64,000 nucleotides of DNA, from the NCBI RefSeq assembly GCF_008711175.1, contig NZ_VWNF01000049.1, forward strand, positions 110,977-174,976, in the 5' to 3' direction. Position numbers and translations under genes: made by a program. The notes under the pieces are model-generated. The model was not told where the DNA came from. It did not search any database and worked only from the letters and a program-made list of their open reading frames with translations. Within the stretch, counting starts at the first letter, position 1. Each line of letters opens with the position of its first letter. The stretch is from Nesterenkonia ebinurensis (GTDB taxonomy: Bacteria; Actinomycetota; Actinomycetes; Actinomycetales; Micrococcaceae). Of this stretch, positions 42,445 to 51,277 are shown in pieces.

Positions 42445-44224
42445 ACACCCAGTCCCCAAGAAGGGGGAGCCGCCAGCCCCACCTCAGCAGCGCAGGCCGG
42501 CAACGCAACAGGCCGTGGTCGGACGGATTGTGCTGGGACTGGTCAGTTTCATGGCACTCAGCTTTGTGCTGGTGATGGTCTGGGCGGGCATCAGCGCTGC
42601 GCGGGCGCTGCCGCATATAGAGCGCGCACAGCAAGTGGCTGAAGGGCTTGATCCGCAGGCACTGCTCAGTGGCGATACATCGCAGCTCGATGAGCTGCAG
42701 AACGAGCTGTCCGCAGCCCGCGGCTATATGGGCGGACCCGTCTGGTCCTTGGCAGAGGGAATGCCGTGGGCAGGCCCGCAGTTCAGTGGTGCACGCGCAC
42801 TCACCGAAACGCTTGATGATCTGTCCACCGAGGGTTTTACCGCCGTAGCTGAGGTTGGTGCGGGGCTGGATGCGCTGCAGCCGCAGGATGGGCAAGTGGA
42901 TGTCACCGCAGTCGCCGCCCTCGACACCCAGATCGAATCGGCGTTGTCCTCTGTCACCGAGGCCCGCAGCCGCATTGCCACCATCGACCCCGCCGCCCTC
43001 GTGGGTCCTTTGCGTGATGGCACCATCCGGGTTGACAGCCTTCTCGCTGAGATCGAACCGACCCTTGAAGGCACTGCGCGAGCCACCTCACTGTTGCCTG
43101 GTTTCCTTGGCGCCGACGGGCAGCGCGAGCACCTTCTGCTGTTGCAGAACAATGCCGAATGGCGCTCCCACGGTGGGATTGTGGGCCAGGTCATCCACAT
43201 CACTGCCACAGATGGGCATATCGAGTTCACTGACCAGGTGCCAGGTGCAGACTTCACCAGTCTTGACGAGGCCGTGACACCCCTGGAGTTCGACACCGAG
43301 CTGATCTTTGGTGATCGCCCGGCCCGGTATATGCAGAACCCCACCATGATCCCTGATTTCGCTGAAGCCGCACATGTGGCCCGCCAGTTCTGGCAGAGCG
43401 AACACGGGGGCAACCCGAGCGGGGTGATCGCCACCGACCCGGTGGCGCTTTCCTACATTCTTGAGGCTACTGGGCCCGTAGAGCTGGCCACCGGTGATGT
43501 GCTGACCAGTGACAACGTGGTGCAGCTGTTGCTGAACGAGGCCTATCTGCGCTATGAGGATCCCGCTGAGCAGGATGTCTTCTTCGGTCTCGCCGCCGAC
43601 GCAGTCTTCGACGCTCTGCTCAGCGGCAGCGCAGAACCGGGTCCCGCGCTGCAGGCGATTACTAGGGCCATCGAGGAGCGCCGCCTTCTGGTGTGGAGCC
43701 CCGAAGAGCAGGAACGTGCACTTCTTGAGGGGACACCGGTGGCCGGTGCACTGCCGGTAAGCGATGAGCAGGCCACCACATTCGGTGTCTACCTCAACGA
43801 AGGTGGTGGCACCAAACTCGACTATTACATGACTGTGGGTTCACACGCTGTCTGGTGCGGTGACGGCACCACAGCGCTGCGTGTGACCCTGCACAACGAT
43901 GCCCCTGAAGACATCTACGATTACCCAGACTATTTGCTTGCTACCTTTGGCGATGCTGAGGAGACTGCGAGCGGCGTACCGCGCGGCATCACGCGCACGC
44001 TCACCCAGGTCTACCTGCCAGCGGGAGCCGAGCTGGTAGGTGATGCTGAGAATGCCCCGCTGATCGGCCAGCATGCTGGCCGCCCTGTGCACGAATGGAC
44101 TACTGATCTCGGTCCGGGCGAGTCCGCTACGCTCGATATGCGGGTACGGTCCACAACTGGCCCTCAACTCGAGGTCATCTCCACCCCGGTCTTGAACCAT
44201 CGCGATGTGACACCAGAATGCTGA
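42425..44224 (+). CDS. DUF4012 domain protein of the polysaccharide locus
   Basis: A 599-residue protein with a proline-rich basic head, one membrane anchor (about 32-55), a helical region with paired amphipathic segments (about 60-215), and the DUF4012 domain (GQREHLLLLQNNAEWRSHGG then the Asp-rich region). A C-terminal beta domain follows. DUF4012 proteins occur in actinobacterial exopolysaccharide loci; by position they may act in attachment or processing of the polymer, but this is not shown. ATG 42425 lies inside the end of the kinase gene (20-base overlap). Confidence 0.82.
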   Translation: MAKPPNRHPVPKKGEPPAPPQQRRPATQQAVVGRIVLGLVSFMALSFVLVMVWAGISAARALPHIERAQQVAEGLDPQALLSGDTSQLDELQNELSAARGYMGGPVWSLAEGMPWAGPQFSGARALTETLDDLSTEGFTAVAEVGAGLDALQPQDGQVDVTAVAALDTQIESALSSVTEARSRIATIDPAALVGPLRDGTIRVDSLLAEIEPTLEGTARATSLLPGFLGADGQREHLLLLQNNAEWRSHGGIVGQVIHITATDGHIEFTDQVPGADFTSLDEAVTPLEFDTELIFGDRPARYMQNPTMIPDFAEAAHVARQFWQSEHGGNPSGVIATDPVALSYILEATGPVELATGDVLTSDNVVQLLLNEAYLRYEDPAEQDVFFGLAADAVFDALLSGSAEPGPALQAITRAIEERRLLVWSPEEQERALLEGTPVAGALPVSDEQATTFGVYLNEGGGTKLDYYMTVGSHAVWCGDGTTALRVTLHNDAPEDIYDYPDYLLATFGDAEETASGVPRGITRTLTQVYLPAGAELVGDAENAPLIGQHAGRPVHEWTTDLGPGESATLDMRVRSTTGPQLEVISTPVLNHRDVTPEC

Positions 44225-44466
44225 CTAGCATTAACGTTTGCCAGATATAAAGGTGAAGTGCATTTCATGTGACAAGCAGGTTAAATTTCGTGGCAGACTA
44301 AAAAATCTCTCTATACAAGCCTCCACCTAAGTTGCATTCTCTCTGTGAAGGTGTAGATTATGAACTATCAGGCATCCGGGGCATAGCCGGGCGCATGACC
44401 ACAACCGTGGAAATCCGCGGGGATTACTTTCTTAATCATGAAATCCTAGCTTTGAGGTAGACCATC

Positions 44467-45039
44467 ATGAAGAAGACCTTCGCAAAGGCTCTTACTATTA
44501 CCGCCCTCGCCGGCGGTGTTGCGCTCGCCCCTGCGCCCGCTCTTGCTTACGCTCCGCCGCCTACCGAAGACTCTATTGTGGTGCAGATCGGCGTGCCCAT
44601 CTCCGTTGTTTTCGACCCTGTCTTCACTCCGGGTGAGGATGTAGAGATCACGCTTACCGGTATCAACGGCGCAACCCAGTCTCTCGCTACTGTTGGTGCG
44701 GTTTCCAGCACCAGCACTACCAAAGTGGCCGACGAGTTCGGCAGCGCCGAGGTGACGGTCACTCTTAACGACCAGGCTTCAGGCTCTTACGAGCTCACCG
44801 CGGTCGGCCTGGAGAGTGGCGCTACCGATACAGTGACTCTCACGGTGGCTTCGGCAGATGACGAAGACCCTGGTACTGAGACTCCTGACCCAGATGCTCC
44901 CGGAACTGATGAGGAACTCGCCACTACTGGTGCGGATCCCGCCTCGCTCGGCCTTCTGGTCGGTGGCGGTGCTCTTCTTATCGGTGGCGGATCGGTTCTC
45001 ATCGCCCGTTCAGTGCGTAAGCAGAAGGTCAAGGCTTAG
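44467..45039 (+). CDS. Small sortase-anchored surface protein (LATTG)
   Basis: A 190-residue protein with a classical Sec signal (MKKTFAKALTITALAGGVALAPAPALA). An Ig-like beta domain (about 35-130) follows, then an acidic Asp/Pro/Thr stalk, the sortase-like motif LATTG (about residue 157) with a hydrophobic Gly-rich segment, and a basic tail. No cysteine. It is preceded by a 242-bp AT-richer gap with several weak hairpins, so it probably has its own promoter. The role in the capsule locus is unknown. Confidence 0.8.
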   Translation: MKKTFAKALTITALAGGVALAPAPALAYAPPPTEDSIVVQIGVPISVVFDPVFTPGEDVEITLTGINGATQSLATVGAVSSTSTTKVADEFGSAEVTVTLNDQASGSYELTAVGLESGATDTVTLTVASADDEDPGTETPDPDAPGTDEELATTGADPASLGLLVGGGALLIGGGSVLIARSVRKQKVKA

Positions 45040-45169
45040 GAAGACGTCTTTCACGTTTCATTCTTAGGTGCTTTCGGCGGAGGTTCTCCTAGTGGGTAAG
45101 CTCTTTTCAGCGAGTTTCCTTATCGTAGCTGCGTGGTTGGCTTAGAGCCCATGTCACGAGGGGGAATTC

Positions 45170-46699
45170 GTGAGTGCTGATGTTGAGTTTCGAAATGATG
45201 TTAAGCCAGTTGTCGGACAAGAACCAGCACTGAGGGATAGCGGATTCTCTGCTCCATCCCAGTGGGAGAAGTGGCGCAAGAGCTATGCCAGATGGCTGGC
45301 AGTGACAGATCTTGCGGTACTGGTTGCCGTGGTCTTAGGCGTACAGCTGATCTGGCTGAGCCTGGATTCCAATGCAGAGTACCGGTTGCCTGCTGCCGGC
45401 GAGGGAAACCTTGACTACGGTCTGGTTTCAGTGGCCATCGTGGCCCTGTGGATGACAGCTTTGTGGTTGAGCGGTTCCCGCAACCCGCGAGTCTTGGGAT
45501 CAGGCTGGCTGGAGTACCGGGTCATTGCTGACTGGGGCATCAGGTTGTTTGCGGGTGTGGCAACGCTTGCATTCTTGCTGAAACTGGATCTGGCACGCGG
45601 CTATTTGCTGCTGATTTTCCCGGTCGGAGTGCTGGCGCTTCTGGGGGGACGATGGGCTTGGCGCCGGTGGTTGCATCGTCAGCGGCGTTCTGGTTTGTAC
45701 TGTCGCCGTGTACTTCTTATGGGTTCACCAGCATCAGTGGAGCACATTGCTGGGGAACTTGCCCGTCAGCCTTGGGCAGGCTATCAGATTGTCGGGGTGT
45801 GTCTGAGCCGGGGCCTCGTGGGTCTCAACAGTACAGTGGCGGGGATCCCTGTAGTGGGAGATTTTGAGTTTGCACGCAGCGCCATGCAGAAGGTTAGTGC
45901 CGATTCAGTCATCGTCACCAGTTCGGATGACTTGGACCCCAAGCGGGTCAAGGAGCTGAGTTGGGAGCTTGAGCAGGGTAAGTATTCTTTGATTGTTGCA
46001 CCGAGTCTTACGGACGTCAGCGGCCCGCGAATCCATAGCCGCCCGGTATCAGGGCTTCCCTTGCTGCACGTAGAAACCCCCCAATATTCGGGCTTGCGTA
46101 TGGTGATGAAGCGTGGCTTCGACATCCTGGCCTCATTGGGGATTATCGCAGTATTAGCACCATTCATGATCGTGATTGCACTGCTGGTGAAGTTCACTTC
46201 TCCTGGGCCGGTGTTTTTCAAACAGGAACGAATCGGTCTGAAGGGCGAACCGTTCAGGATGCTGAAATTCCGGTCCATGCATGATGGCGCTGACAAGATA
46301 TTGACTCAACTGGATCACTCGGAAAAGATTGACGAAACCGGCATTCTGTTCAAGATGAAGGATGACCCACGGATGACCCGGGTGGGTAAGATACTTCGCC
46401 GGTACAGCTTCGATGAGCTGCCTCAGCTGTTCAATGTTCTGGGTGGAAGCATGTCTCTGGTAGGACCCCGGCCTTCGTTGGAGCGAGAGGTCCGGCAGTA
46501 TGAGTCACATGTGCACCGGCGTTTCCTTGTCAAACCCGGTATTACCGGTTTGTGGCAGGTCAGCGGCCGCTCGGACCTGCCCTGGGAGGAAGCTGTGCGG
46601 CTTGATCTCTATTACGTGGAGAATTGGTCGTTGACCGCAGACCTGGCCATCCTCTGGCGGACAGCCAAGGCAGTTGTCCAAGGATCAGGAGCATATTAG
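45170..46699 (+). CDS. Priming polyprenyl glycosylphosphotransferase (copy 1)
   Basis: Transfers the first sugar-1-phosphate to undecaprenyl phosphate. The 509 residues have four to five N-terminal membrane segments (about 40-165), a soluble Rossmann-like middle, one more membrane segment (about 318-340), and the bacterial sugar transferase domain. The last has KFRSMH, DELPQLFNVLGGSMSLVGPRPSLERE and KPGITGLWQVSGRSDLPWEE. GTG start. A close paralogue lies inverted at 60395-61915; the two share long identical stretches. Confidence 0.93.
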   Translation: MSADVEFRNDVKPVVGQEPALRDSGFSAPSQWEKWRKSYARWLAVTDLAVLVAVVLGVQLIWLSLDSNAEYRLPAAGEGNLDYGLVSVAIVALWMTALWLSGSRNPRVLGSGWLEYRVIADWGIRLFAGVATLAFLLKLDLARGYLLLIFPVGVLALLGGRWAWRRWLHRQRRSGLYCRRVLLMGSPASVEHIAGELARQPWAGYQIVGVCLSRGLVGLNSTVAGIPVVGDFEFARSAMQKVSADSVIVTSSDDLDPKRVKELSWELEQGKYSLIVAPSLTDVSGPRIHSRPVSGLPLLHVETPQYSGLRMVMKRGFDILASLGIIAVLAPFMIVIALLVKFTSPGPVFFKQERIGLKGEPFRMLKFRSMHDGADKILTQLDHSEKIDETGILFKMKDDPRMTRVGKILRRYSFDELPQLFNVLGGSMSLVGPRPSLEREVRQYESHVHRRFLVKPGITGLWQVSGRSDLPWEEAVRLDLYYVENWSLTADLAILWRTAKAVVQGSGAY

Positions 46700-46909
46700 T
46701 GTGTGTTACTCTCGCTGAGCCAGCCACCGGGCTTGGGCTCGCCGAGCTCGAGACAGGCTCGCAATCAGCCATCACGATGGTTAGTGACCCCCGGTGGGAG
46801 TCATTGCTAGAAGCAAGGACGCCTGGTTAGGCGAAGCAGCCTGACCGTAGGGACACATGATTGGCACCAAAGAGGCGCAACAGCGGAGAACTTAGGGGAA
46901 GGTACATAT

Positions 46910-48193
46910 ATGGGATCCTCTATCCTAAGTCGGTCAGCGAAGGTGTCATCTCTCAAGTATGAGGAGAAGGTGCCGCAGGCCACTCCAATTCTTGCATTCC
47001 TCCTGCTATTGCGGACGTTGTCTGATAGTGCCGTTTTCCCAGGCCCCGTCACCTCCTTATTGAACATTGGTATCAGCTGCCTCGGTGTGGGATTCGCTAT
47101 GTGGCTGGCGATTTCACCTCAACAACGACGAGTCTGCACAACCCTGCGAGTTAGTCCGGGTCTCTCACTTATGTTTTCTGTGGCAGTGCTTATGTACTTT
47201 CTTGCCACTACCCTCCGTTTCGGACCGGATTACTCCGTCACCGGGGAGTTGACCAGGTTATTGACGTTGGTTGCGTTCGTGGTACTAGCACAACACTCGC
47301 TCCTGAGAGTTGGTCCTTCTCGTTTCTGCAGAACCCTCCTGGCAGCATCAACGCCAGCTCTGTGTATTTTAGTGCTCTCTGCAGTGGTTCAGCACCCTTG
47401 GGTGTACAACGCCAATACTGGGAGGGCCTTTGGGACATTTATTCACCCGAATGGAGCCGCGCTCTTCTCGGCAGTTTTCGCTACACTTGCTCTTTTCCTA
47501 GTTCTGACTCTGAAACAGAGGCGCTACGTACTGGCCCTGCTACTTGGAATCGCTGGGCTTGCAGTGACAGCTAGTATGGGAGGGTTTGCCACCTTCGCGA
47601 TTGCCGCCCTCGTACTGGTCTTCGCGGGAGAATGGCCTGGGCGCTTGAAGTTCGCGGCCTCAGGGTTGGCTGTACTAGGTGGAGTTGTCATTCTAAGCAC
47701 TGAACGTTTTCGGGAGCGGGTGGCGGAACTGGAATCCACTCTATCCTTCCACGAGGCTGCGGCTGGGCACATCACCAACAGCGTGGATTGGCGATTCTAT
47801 AACTGGACTCTTTTTTCGAGGGCATGGGGAGAAGATCCCTTTTTCGGCCGGGGACTTGGGATGACCCAGGAAAACCTCCAGCCGCTTGGACAACAGGTAC
47901 ACAATGAATATCTGAGAACTATGGTCGAAACAGGTGTCATAGGCGGGCTAATTGCTTTGGTCATCCTGCTCATATACCTCAATCGGACCTTCGCTGTCTG
48001 CAGGCGGGCGGAGTATCGCGGAGCGGCGCTGAGTCTTTCCTTGGTCATAGCGGTACTGATTAATGCAGTAGCTGCCAATACTCTGACTTATATGCCAGCT
48101 ATGTTGCTCACTATAGGGCTGGCACCACTGAGCTCTATTCCCTGGGACGGTCATTATGAGGAACCAAGCCAGCACAAGAAGGGGACGTCATGA
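46910..48193 (+). CDS. O-antigen ligase/polymerase-like protein (Wzy)
   Basis: A 427-residue membrane protein with about eleven hydrophobic segments and the Wzy/WaaL-type periplasmic loop. That loop contains DWRFYNWTLFSRAWGEDPFFGRGLGMTQ and HNEYLRTMVETGVIG (conserved H-N-x-Y-L). It probably polymerises repeat units on the outer face of the membrane. GGGGAAGG precedes the ATG. The end overlaps the next gene by ATGA. The 210-bp gap upstream shows only a short GCCTGGTTAGGC-type hairpin. Confidence 0.85.
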   Translation: MGSSILSRSAKVSSLKYEEKVPQATPILAFLLLLRTLSDSAVFPGPVTSLLNIGISCLGVGFAMWLAISPQQRRVCTTLRVSPGLSLMFSVAVLMYFLATTLRFGPDYSVTGELTRLLTLVAFVVLAQHSLLRVGPSRFCRTLLAASTPALCILVLSAVVQHPWVYNANTGRAFGTFIHPNGAALFSAVFATLALFLVLTLKQRRYVLALLLGIAGLAVTASMGGFATFAIAALVLVFAGEWPGRLKFAASGLAVLGGVVILSTERFRERVAELESTLSFHEAAAGHITNSVDWRFYNWTLFSRAWGEDPFFGRGLGMTQENLQPLGQQVHNEYLRTMVETGVIGGLIALVILLIYLNRTFAVCRRAEYRGAALSLSLVIAVLINAVAANTLTYMPAMLLTIGLAPLSSIPWDGHYEEPSQHKKGTS

Positions 48194-49104
48194 CAAAAGC
48201 TCTGCTTGTCGCATCAACCGGGGGGCATTTAGCTCAACTTGTTCGTATAGCGCCTCAATACAATATTGGGGAAGATTCCGTATGGGTGACTTTCCGCACT
48301 CCGCAGAGTGAATCTCTGTTAGCGGGCAAACGGGTAATCTACGTGCCCTATGTGGCTTCCCGTGATCTGAACGGAACACTCCGAGCCGCTTCTCAAATTC
48401 GCAAGCTGCTGCGTCAGGAGTCCTTTGACATAGCGTTGAGCACGGGAGCAGCCCTCGCGGTTTCAGCTCTTCCCATTGCCAAGCTACATGGGGTGGATAC
48501 TCATTACATTGAGAGCGTCTCCCGGGTCACTGGGCCGTCACTTAGCGGTCGGATAATTGCTGGGATGAGATGTGCTCAGATGCATACCCAACATATCGGA
48601 TGGGCCTCAGGGCGGTGGAGACTTCATGAGTCGGTACTCTCGTCCTTTGAAGGAGTTCGGGACCAGGCCGGATCGGATAAGCCGAGTTTGTTCGTTACTC
48701 TCGGCACTATTCAGAAGTACCGCTTCGACTCACTTGTAGACAGCCTTCTAGCTACCGGAATTCCAGATGAGCGGACAGTTTGGCAATTGGGCCAGACTCG
48801 CCGGGGCGATCTCCCAGGAGCTGTGTACGAACAAGTAGGGGCACGGGATTTTGACCGATTCATCCGCAAATCAGATGTTGTGGTTAGTCATGCAGGTGTC
48901 GGGACGTTACTGAATCTCTTGGAAATGGGTGTTTGGCCAGTTCTAGGAATTCGCCGGCACCGGCGGGGTGAACATGTGGATGACCATCAGGAGCAGATCG
49001 CGGCACTTGCCAATAGTGCAGGGGTCGCATATTCGGTAGAAGCCCCTGAACTGACTGCCGGCGATCTCCGCGAAGCAGCATTATGGCGGGTAACCACCAG
49101 TTAA
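48190..49104 (+). CDS. Glycosyltransferase, fused Alg14-Alg13 type
   Basis: A 304-residue GT28-like protein. The N-terminal half (ALLVASTGGHLAQL, VDTHYIESVSRVTGPSLSGR) is Alg14-like. The C-terminal half (SLFVTLGTIQKYRFDSLVDSL, SDVVVSHAGVGTLLNLLEMGVWPVLG, DHQEQIA) is Alg13-like and holds the UDP-sugar site. In many capsule loci (PssD/PssE, CpsF/CpsG) these are two proteins; here they are one chain. It likely adds the second sugar to the lipid-linked primer; sugar identity unknown. Confidence 0.85.
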   Translation: MTKALLVASTGGHLAQLVRIAPQYNIGEDSVWVTFRTPQSESLLAGKRVIYVPYVASRDLNGTLRAASQIRKLLRQESFDIALSTGAALAVSALPIAKLHGVDTHYIESVSRVTGPSLSGRIIAGMRCAQMHTQHIGWASGRWRLHESVLSSFEGVRDQAGSDKPSLFVTLGTIQKYRFDSLVDSLLATGIPDERTVWQLGQTRRGDLPGAVYEQVGARDFDRFIRKSDVVVSHAGVGTLLNLLEMGVWPVLGIRRHRRGEHVDDHQEQIAALANSAGVAYSVEAPELTAGDLREAALWRVTTS

Positions 49105-49107
49105 CTG

Positions 49108-49971
49108 CTACGGACGTAATCGACTCAAGGACTCAGCGAACTGCTGAGGCGAGGAATACCACAGCTGAGCAACTCGGTGCCAAAGCTTTTTCCGCGTAGT
49201 GGTTGCCAAGTGAGCTTCCATGTAGTGGATAACACGTAACACATGTCGTAGGTCCCTATAACGCATATTGCTGCGGTGTTTAGCCAGGTAGCGCCACTGA
49301 TCCGCAATACGATCAGGACTGTCATCGGTCAATCTAACCTCACCGTGGTGTCGCTGGAAAGCTTGGCCGGATTGGACCACACCGTATCGGGCACCACTTT
49401 TTAGCAGTCGATAGAAGAGATCGGTGTCTTCTTTGTTCTGCAGCGACGTGTCATATCCTCCGACATTGTGGAAAGCGGAGCGAAGAACCACCAGATTGCT
49501 GCCAGTTGTTCCGTAGTTACGAACGATGACATCCCGTGGGGTGAGTCCCTCTTTAATCGCTGGCCCTGGCAATGGGGTGCTATTCAACTCCAACGTCAGC
49601 CATGTGACCACAATATCCACACCGGCTGTCTCGATCAGTGCAAGAGCATCTTCAAGATACTTGGGTCCCCACCAGTCATCGTCATCTAGGAAGGCTAATA
49701 AAGTACCTTTGCTCTGTTCAGCCCCGAAGTTCCGCGTAGAACTGGGACCACGCCCAATATCGGGAACCTCGATGAACTCCAATCGCACATGGGAGGATGA
49801 GTTGATCTCCTCACACAGCTGAGCTGCCTCAGGATCTACACAATCGGAGACCACCAGAATTTCTTGGGGGCGACTGGACTGATTGAGCACGGAATCAATT
49901 GCGGATCTCAGCAGTGAGGGTCTCCGGTGAGTTGGAATCACGACACTGACCGTCGGGCCTGGGGGAGTCAT
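49108..49971 (-). CDS. Family 2 glycosyltransferase
   Basis: A 287-residue GT-A fold enzyme without membrane segments. VSVVIPTHRRPSLLRSAIDSVLNQ at the start, the metal-binding LLAFLDDDDWWGPKYLEDAL (about 95), and NVGGYDTSLQNKEDTDLFYRLL at the acceptor side. It resembles the enzyme at 55487. It is convergent with the preceding gene, 3 bp apart, a sign of gene-by-gene assembly of the locus. Confidence 0.88.
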   Translation of the reverse strand: MTPPGPTVSVVIPTHRRPSLLRSAIDSVLNQSSRPQEILVVSDCVDPEAAQLCEEINSSSHVRLEFIEVPDIGRGPSSTRNFGAEQSKGTLLAFLDDDDWWGPKYLEDALALIETAGVDIVVTWLTLELNSTPLPGPAIKEGLTPRDVIVRNYGTTGSNLVVLRSAFHNVGGYDTSLQNKEDTDLFYRLLKSGARYGVVQSGQAFQRHHGEVRLTDDSPDRIADQWRYLAKHRSNMRYRDLRHVLRVIHYMEAHLATTTRKKLWHRVAQLWYSSPQQFAESLSRLRP

Positions 49972-50015
49972 ACAGCAAAAATAGCATGATGCCCGGGTAG
50001 ACTAATCTATGCTGG

Positions 50016-51203
50016 GTGAGATCTGGAAAGGTTTGGGGCGTATTGATAAATAGGAGATCACAGGTTCTCATTAGGACACTACCGCTTGGTGAGGGAAACT
50101 ATGGTGGGATTCTGCAGGCGTGGGCTCTGCAACAGGCGCTGAGAGATCTTCAATGGCAGCCTGTTACAGATGTTTCAGAGAGACCACAACGGTCTGCACT
50201 GCGGAGGCGTGCTAAACGAGGGGTGCGCAGCCTGTGGGCTCGAATAGCACCCCAGGGAGCGCTGACTCCGCGGAGAGCATATAAGGAATTTCGATCGATC
50301 TATAATCGTAAGATCGACCTTTTTTTGTCAAGGCTGAATACTACAGAGTTGTATCCCTCGCAAAGAAACAGCCGCAGCGTCTCACTGGATGAGTATGACG
50401 CTTTCATCACGGGAAGTGATCAGGTCTGGCGCTGGGACTACGGAGACGTTCCCTCCTACCTCTTGGACATGATTCCTGCAGGCTGGTCTGGACCCCGCAT
50501 TGCTTATGCGGCTTCCTTTGGAACTGATAACCCCTCAGGTTTTACTGAGCAGAGCTTACCTCGGATGAAAGAGCTGGCCCGAAGGTTCTCTGCAGTATCA
50601 GTGCGGGAAGAATCTGGGGTCGAACTCTGTCGCCGGTTGTGGGACGTAACGGCGGTTCGCATGCCTGATCCAACTATGCTGCTTGGCCCGGAGGAGTATG
50701 CTGAGTGTCTCTTGCCCTCCAATGTCCTGAATAACGAAAACATCGTCACGTATTTTCTAGATCGGGACGATGAGAAGCATGCGATTTCAGAGACTGCCTG
50801 TGAACTGTACGACATTGAGGCTTATCATCTGGTAAGACCAGAGGTTCCCAGCTACCGGGCTCTCCGTCGCAGCCCCGAGCAGTTTGAGCGTCCCAGTGTT
50901 GAGGAGTGGCTTGAAGCCATCCGGGGCGCGGAGCTGGTGATCACTGACTCTTTCCACGGGTGCATCTTTTCGATCCTCTTCAACCGTAGGTTTCTCGTGG
51001 TGCCTAACTCACGGCGTGGGACAGCACGTTTCAATACTCTTTTGGGCCTTTTCGGACTCACCGGCCGTATTGTGTATAACGCAGAAGAGACAGCTGAAGC
51101 TCTCGCAAGCACCATCGATTGGAAAGCTGTCAATGCGAGGCTTGCTGAGGAGAGGCGCCGCGGACGGTCCTTTCTGAGGACCCATCTCTCCAGCGGCGAC
51201 TAG
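50016..51203 (+). CDS. Polysaccharide pyruvyl transferase family protein
   Basis: A 395-residue protein likely to add a pyruvate ketal from PEP to a sugar of the polymer. Motifs: GNYGGILQAWALQQAL near the N-terminus, ITGSDQVWRWDY, and the conserved DSFHGCIFSILFNRRFLVVPN near the C-terminus. The start is uncertain: GTG 50016 (with TAATCT 7 bases upstream, leaderless spacing) or TTG 50043. A leftward gene begins 45 bp upstream, so the gap holds divergent promoters. Confidence 0.85.
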   Translation: MRSGKVWGVLINRRSQVLIRTLPLGEGNYGGILQAWALQQALRDLQWQPVTDVSERPQRSALRRRAKRGVRSLWARIAPQGALTPRRAYKEFRSIYNRKIDLFLSRLNTTELYPSQRNSRSVSLDEYDAFITGSDQVWRWDYGDVPSYLLDMIPAGWSGPRIAYAASFGTDNPSGFTEQSLPRMKELARRFSAVSVREESGVELCRRLWDVTAVRMPDPTMLLGPEEYAECLLPSNVLNNENIVTYFLDRDDEKHAISETACELYDIEAYHLVRPEVPSYRALRRSPEQFERPSVEEWLEAIRGAELVITDSFHGCIFSILFNRRFLVVPNSRRGTARFNTLLGLFGLTGRIVYNAEETAEALASTIDWKAVNARLAEERRRGRSFLRTHLSSGD

Positions 51204-51277
51204 AACAATAGTCTATCCCCGTGCGGTGCGCGGCTTAGTGCTTTCAGACGCGAAAACCGGCAGGAGCTCGACCCTGT

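Noticed and set aside
44225..44466. Riboswitch (cyclic dinucleotide type) before the LATTG protein
   Set aside because: Short GC hairpins are present but I could not match any known conserved core.
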